Assembly (NCBI GenBank): GCA_946185745.1
Contig: CAMHKQ010000018.1
Span: forward strand, 1 to 47,459
Reading direction: 5' to 3'
Length of the DNA stretch: 47,459 nucleotides
From: an uncultured Bacteroidales bacterium
GTDB lineage: Bacteria; Bacteroidota; Bacteroidia; Bacteroidales; UBA932
The notes beneath the pieces were generated by a model. The model saw only the letters and a program-made list of their open reading frames with translations. It had not been told where the DNA came from and ran no database searches. Of this stretch, positions 44,653-47,459 are shown piece after piece. The first letter of the stretch is position 1. Every line of letters starts with the position of its first letter. A program made the position numbers and the translations under genes.

Positions 44653-45927
44653 TTATCTTTTAAAGAATGCCATGTAGCATACGCCAAGGCTGACGGACGG
44701 TTCGGGATTGTATCCGGCCTTGAGGAAACGGTGGGAATACTCCGCCTTGACGGCAATTTGCGGAAGCGGGAAATAATTCAAGCCCACGGCGATGCGGTGC
44801 TTTGCCGTCCACCCGGCCGCTTCCTGCCCCTCATCCGGGACATAGGAATTGTAATACTCATATCGGCCGAATAAGAACAACTGCTTCTCCGAGTCCTTGC
44901 GACGGAAGAAAGAAAGGATATCGTATCCGGCTTCGCAGCCTGCTGCAAACGCTCCCTTCCCGACGGCCGATTTCTTGTACGGGGCGTTGTTGGCGCTGCG
45001 GTTGCGTTTCATACTGCTGATGACGGCGGCGTCACCCACATGGCCGTAATCCACGTTGCCCCTGGCGATGAATCGTTTGCCGGTATAGGCGAAGTCAAAA
45101 GCGCCTATGGCTGTACGACCGACCACGCCGTAATAGCGGGACGATTCCGGAATTACCTCGTAGGGATAGGTATTATTGAAGGCCCTTCCATAGAACCCGC
45201 TGAGGGACATCCTCAGATTCTTTACGGAATAATTGTCGATCCTCCCGGCAAAGCCTAGTTGATTGGCTGCCTTGAACTCAAATGGAGAGCCTGCGCCGTA
45301 TTTGACAAAGTTCTCAGTGTTGAACATATAGGCGTCCAACCCTGCAATGACCATTGCCTCATAACGCCAGTGGAGCGTGCGTCCCCACAGGCTGATGCCC
45401 GTGTCGTGCCAGGTGCTGGGCAGGATGGTATATTCGCCCTCCGGCCTGTATACCGTGAAGAAATTCAGGGGCTCGTGGGCGTTGTTCAGGCCGCCCACCG
45501 GGACAACGATATGTCCCATCCGTACGTTGAACTCGGGGCAGAAACTCTTCTGGATCCAGAACTGTTCCAGTTCCACCTCACCGCCTTTCTCCACTTCCGT
45601 CTCCCATTCTCCCGCTTCTTCGAACTCTTTCTCAACCGCACCGCCGGTGCCGGTATGCTCGAATTCTATTTCCGTCTGCATGGTCCAGCCCTTTCCGAAG
45701 TCATAACCAAGATAGATTACGGCATGAGGGATGTCAAAGCGTCCATGCTCCTCTCCCTGATGGGATGAGGCCGATGAATAACGATATACGTTGTCGCTAT
45801 AGAAATTGCGGGTCATGGCAACTTCGCCGTAACCGCCGATGGTCAGACACGGTCCGTCCGGGTTTTGGGCCACGGCAGCCGCAAAAGGCAGGACTAATCC
45901 AAGCAGAACCGAAACAATGTGCTTCAT
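44653..45927 (-). CDS. Outer-membrane porin (OprO/OprP-like barrel), first gene of the imelysin operon
   Basis: This 424-residue protein has a signal peptide (about 1-20, FAAAVA-Q). The rest is a beta-barrel pattern with many aromatic/glycine alternations (GGYGEVAMTRNFY, GFAGRID, GNVDYGHVGDAA) and a final strand near VSLGVCYMAFF. An extremely acidic stretch at 86-121 has 12 glutamates and probably forms a loop that attracts cations, unlike phosphate-selective porins with basic loops. I start at MKHIVSVLLG; the 40 upstream codons run through the promoter. The substrate is unknown; context suggests a metal or metal complex. Confidence 0.8.
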   Translation of the reverse strand: MKHIVSVLLGLVLPFAAAVAQNPDGPCLTIGGYGEVAMTRNFYSDNVYRYSSASSHQGEEHGRFDIPHAVIYLGYDFGKGWTMQTEIEFEHTGTGGAVEKEFEEAGEWETEVEKGGEVELEQFWIQKSFCPEFNVRMGHIVVPVGGLNNAHEPLNFFTVYRPEGEYTILPSTWHDTGISLWGRTLHWRYEAMVIAGLDAYMFNTENFVKYGAGSPFEFKAANQLGFAGRIDNYSVKNLRMSLSGFYGRAFNNTYPYEVIPESSRYYGVVGRTAIGAFDFAYTGKRFIARGNVDYGHVGDAAVISSMKRNRSANNAPYKKSAVGKGAFAAGCEAGYDILSFFRRKDSEKQLFLFGRYEYYNSYVPDEGQEAAGWTAKHRIAVGLNYFPLPQIAVKAEYSHRFLKAGYNPEPSVSLGVCYMAFFKR

Positions 45928-45946
45928 ATGCGCGTATTTATCGGTG

Positions 45947-45954
45947 CAAAGGTA
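45947..45954 (-). promoter_or_regulatory. Promoter of the porin-imelysin operon (TACCTTTG, with -33 TTG)
   Basis: An exact TAnnTTTG match on the minus strand, 19 bases before the porin ATG. A TTG (45975-45977 on this strand) lies exactly 20 bases upstream and serves as a -33 element. Directly behind it stands inverted repeat 45978-45993. Confidence 0.75.
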
Positions 45955-45977
45955 CCTTGGAAAGCAATTCGGCACAA

Positions 45978-45993
45978 TCCCCAAATGACGGGA
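45978..45993. promoter_or_regulatory. Operator-like inverted repeat 1, TCCCCAAATGACGGGA
   Basis: An imperfect 16-bp inverted repeat with TCCC/GGGA outer arms. It abuts the -33 element of the porin promoter. It shares the TCCCCA...GGGA arms with repeat 2, 32 bp (about three helical turns) away. It is a likely binding site for the divergent LuxR-type regulator. Confidence 0.55.
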
Positions 45994-46009
45994 AATTATA
46001 ACCGCCCTC

Positions 46010-46025
46010 TCCCCATAAATGGGGA
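46010..46025. promoter_or_regulatory. Operator-like inverted repeat 2, TCCCCATAAATGGGGA
   Basis: A perfect inverted repeat with 7-bp arms and AA at its centre. It abuts the expected -33 position (TGG at 46026-46028) of the regulator's own promoter, exactly mirroring repeat 1. This suggests one regulator acts on both promoters. Confidence 0.6.
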
Positions 46026-46048
46026 TGGACAATGGCGAGGAAAACAAC

Positions 46049-46056
46049 TAACTTTG
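46049..46056 (+). promoter_or_regulatory. -7 promoter box of the hemerythrin-LuxR regulator gene (TAACTTTG)
   Basis: An exact TAnnTTTG match, 28 bases before the ATG. The -33 position reads TGG rather than TTG, so the promoter may be weak without help from a bound activator. Confidence 0.7.
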
Positions 46057-46084
46057 CATATTAATAGAATTAATAGACTTGCTT

Positions 46085-47011
46085 ATGACAACAAATGGCG
46101 ATATGCTCTGGCACGGGATGAAGATGGCGGACCTCGTAAGCCGGGACTATTCCCTTTCCGGTGTGTTGGAACGGATGGGAATGTCATATGGCTTTGGAGA
46201 TGAGACGGTTAGCGATGTCTGTTCCCGGGCCGGCATCTCTGCTGCCAGCTTTCTTCTTATATGCAATGTTTACCTTTCGGATGATTATACTCCTACCCGT
46301 GAAGTGTTGGAGCAGATAGACCTGAGGGACGTGCTGCGGTACCTCCGTCTTTCCCATACCTATTATGAGGGATGTGCCGTAAAATCGCTCTCGCAGGCGT
46401 TGGATGCGCTTATGGCTCCCTGCGGAGAGACTCACAAAATGATTATCTCCCGCTTCTTCTCCGATTATACCCAGGAGCTCTCCAGACACTTTGAATATGA
46501 GGAAACCGTCGTGTTTCCTTATGTGGAGGCCATGTTGGACAAAGATGTCAAGGATGACTTTTCCATCGGACAGTACGAGCAGCACCATTCCGACGTTCAG
46601 GAAAAGCTGGACGACCTGAAGAAACTGCTGATGACCTATCTTCCCCCGCAGTGCGACCAACGCCTCATCCACGCTGCCCTTGGAGAGCTTTTCACCCTGG
46701 AAACCGACCTTCGGAAGCACACCGTAATAGAGGACCGGATCCTGATTCCGGCAGTTACTAACCTGGAAGATCTCAGCGACGGCGAATCCGCCACCCCGGG
46801 CGACAAACTGTCCGCCCGCGAAATCGAAATTCTCTCCGGCGTGGCCCAGGGGCTTCTGAACAAGGAAATTGCCTCCAAACTGAATATTTCCATCCACACA
46901 GTCATCACCCACAGGAAAAACATCGCGCGCAAAACCGGAATCAAAACCATTGCCGGTCTGACTGCCTACGCCATCCTTAACAATCTGATTGACGCAGAAC
47001 CCAAAGCATAG
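46085..47011 (+). CDS. RIC/YtfE-like hemerythrin diiron domain fused to a LuxR-type DNA-binding domain
   Basis: The protein is 308 residues. Residues 1-70 resemble the ScdA/YtfE N-terminal domain, but the usual CCGG motif reads YGFG, so the reactive vicinal cysteines are missing. Residues 80-225 form a hemerythrin-like bundle with the complete diiron set: His91, His135, Glu139, His168, His212 and Glu216, spaced almost as in YtfE. Residues 242-300 are a LuxR/GerE helix-turn-helix (LSAREIEIL...NKEIASKLNISIHTVITHRKNI). I infer a one-component transcription factor sensing oxygen, nitric oxide or iron through the diiron site. It is divergent from the imelysin/di-heme operon. The start is the ATG at 46085; a TTG two codons before is less likely. 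Confidence 0.9.
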   Translation: MTTNGDMLWHGMKMADLVSRDYSLSGVLERMGMSYGFGDETVSDVCSRAGISAASFLLICNVYLSDDYTPTREVLEQIDLRDVLRYLRLSHTYYEGCAVKSLSQALDALMAPCGETHKMIISRFFSDYTQELSRHFEYEETVVFPYVEAMLDKDVKDDFSIGQYEQHHSDVQEKLDDLKKLLMTYLPPQCDQRLIHAALGELFTLETDLRKHTVIEDRILIPAVTNLEDLSDGESATPGDKLSAREIEILSGVAQGLLNKEIASKLNISIHTVITHRKNIARKTGIKTIAGLTAYAILNNLIDAEPKA

Positions 47012-47041
47012 CATTTGGTATCTCAGAGAGTTGTATTCTCA

Positions 47042-47070
47042 CCGCATTTTCGACAATTCTCGAAAATGTG
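47042..47070. repeat. Inverted repeat after the regulator gene
   Basis: A 9-bp perfect stem, CATTTTCGA with TCGAAAATG around a CAATTC loop, which can extend by a G-T and a C-G pair. It lies 30 bases after the regulator stop and just before a small ORF. No T run follows, so it is not a standard terminator; it could stabilise the transcript end or be an operator. Confidence 0.5.
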
Positions 47071-47075
47071 ATTAT

Positions 47076-47210
47076 ATGAAGAATACCCACAGGCCTTTTT
47101 GGCAGTCCCTTTTAATTCAAGTCTTGGGAACCGCCCTCGGTGTATTGCTCACCCTGAGTGGTCGCAACTATTTGTATAATCTGCTTTTTCTCAACAATGA
47201 GGGCGGATAG
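47076..47210 (+). CDS. Small hydrophobic protein of unknown function (44 aa)
   Basis: The frame begins MKNTHRPFWQSLL and has one likely membrane helix (IQVLGTALGVLLTL) and a short tail ending LNNEGG. I do not recognise the family. A TTATA precedes the ATG but there is no clear -7 box, and the region is AT-richer than its neighbours. It may be a genuine one-helix membrane peptide or the start of a gene whose remainder was lost. Confidence 0.35.
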   Translation: MKNTHRPFWQSLLIQVLGTALGVLLTLSGRNYLYNLLFLNNEGG

Positions 47211-47216
47211 AGCAAA

Positions 47217-47459
47217 TTATAGGAATAGGTCGTTCAGCTTTACCTGTGTTTGGAAAGAGTCTTGACACATATTATTCTTGACGCCATTTGATTTCGCATG
47301 CATTGACAATGCCATCGGCACGCGAAATAATTAAATCTATCTGGGCTCCATCTTTGTCCTTGTCAGTCTTATAGAGTTCACTTCTCCAGGCGCAAACATT
47401 TGTGGAGATACCTGATTTTCCTTCCGCTTCTCCTCTTTATCCTATACTACGGGCTGTTC
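47217..47459 (-). pseudogene. Decayed 3' end of an archaeal-type ATPase gene (DUF234/PD-(D/E)XK end), runs off the window
   Basis: On the minus strand, 47436-47272 encodes a stretch with GISTNVCAW, DGAQIDLIISRAD and NACEIKW. This is the C-terminal nuclease-like region of the ATP-binding proteins widespread in Bacteroidales (DUF234/DUF4143-like). It stops at 47274-47272, too early, and in-frame stops occur upstream (47439-47437). In another frame 47270-47217 encodes TQVKLNDLFL and a stop, resembling the usual last residues of these proteins. The ~50 residues normally between are missing. So the gene has a deletion plus frameshifts and is a relic. The remaining 5' part lies outside the window. 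Confidence 0.7.

Overview
The window comes from a member of the Bacteroidota, most likely Bacteroidales. The main evidence is eleven exact copies of the Bacteroidota -7 promoter box TAnnTTTG just upstream of genes. Gene content agrees: an S1 protein of the Bacteroidetes kind, a GH92 mannosidase, a DUF5020/Tsx-like outer-membrane barrel and a single-chain PurL. The DNA is visibly GC-rich with G/C-ending codons, except the last 450 bases, which are AT-richer and look accessory. I would not name a genus; an uncultured gut-type lineage is plausible. No tRNA, rRNA, CRISPR array or complete insertion sequence was seen.

Layout. 1-4758 (+): 3' part of a fatty acyl-CoA ligase gene, then a secreted fusion of a histidine phosphatase and a GH92 alpha-mannosidase. 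4760-6679 (-): htpG. 6736-18584 (-): one tightly packed nine-gene de novo purine operon, purC-purN-purE-purL-purC paralogue-purF-purM-purH-purD, closed by an intrinsic terminator. 18675-21938: purB (+), then purA and an SGNH hydrolase (-). 22079-27181 (+): a purine and nucleobase operon of CBS-less guaB, a UraA-like permease, apt, an outer-membrane channel candidate and an AzgA permease, closed by a strong terminator. 27268-31523 (+): relA/spoT-like gene and uvrB. 31524-36155 (-): rpsA-rnz-glucosaminidase-mltG, each overlapping the next. 36280-40579: pnuC, mntP, recR, corA and an aldehyde dehydrogenase.

40661-47011 is the most interesting part. A four-gene operon (outer-membrane porin, imelysin lipoprotein, di-heme c-type lipoprotein, compact ResB-CcsA haem-attachment protein) is divergent from a regulator that joins a RIC/YtfE-like diiron hemerythrin to a LuxR DNA-binding domain. 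The shared promoter region carries two similar 16-bp inverted repeats, one abutting the -33 position of each promoter. I read this as a self-contained iron- or redox-handling envelope system with its own diiron sensor. The right end (47012-47459) holds a small membrane ORF and the decayed remnant of an ATPase gene.

How the genes work together: the window encodes nearly all of de novo IMP synthesis, both branches off IMP (purA/purB and guaB) and uptake plus salvage of nucleobases (permeases, apt). The (p)ppGpp synthetase lies beside them. purK and guaA are not in the window.
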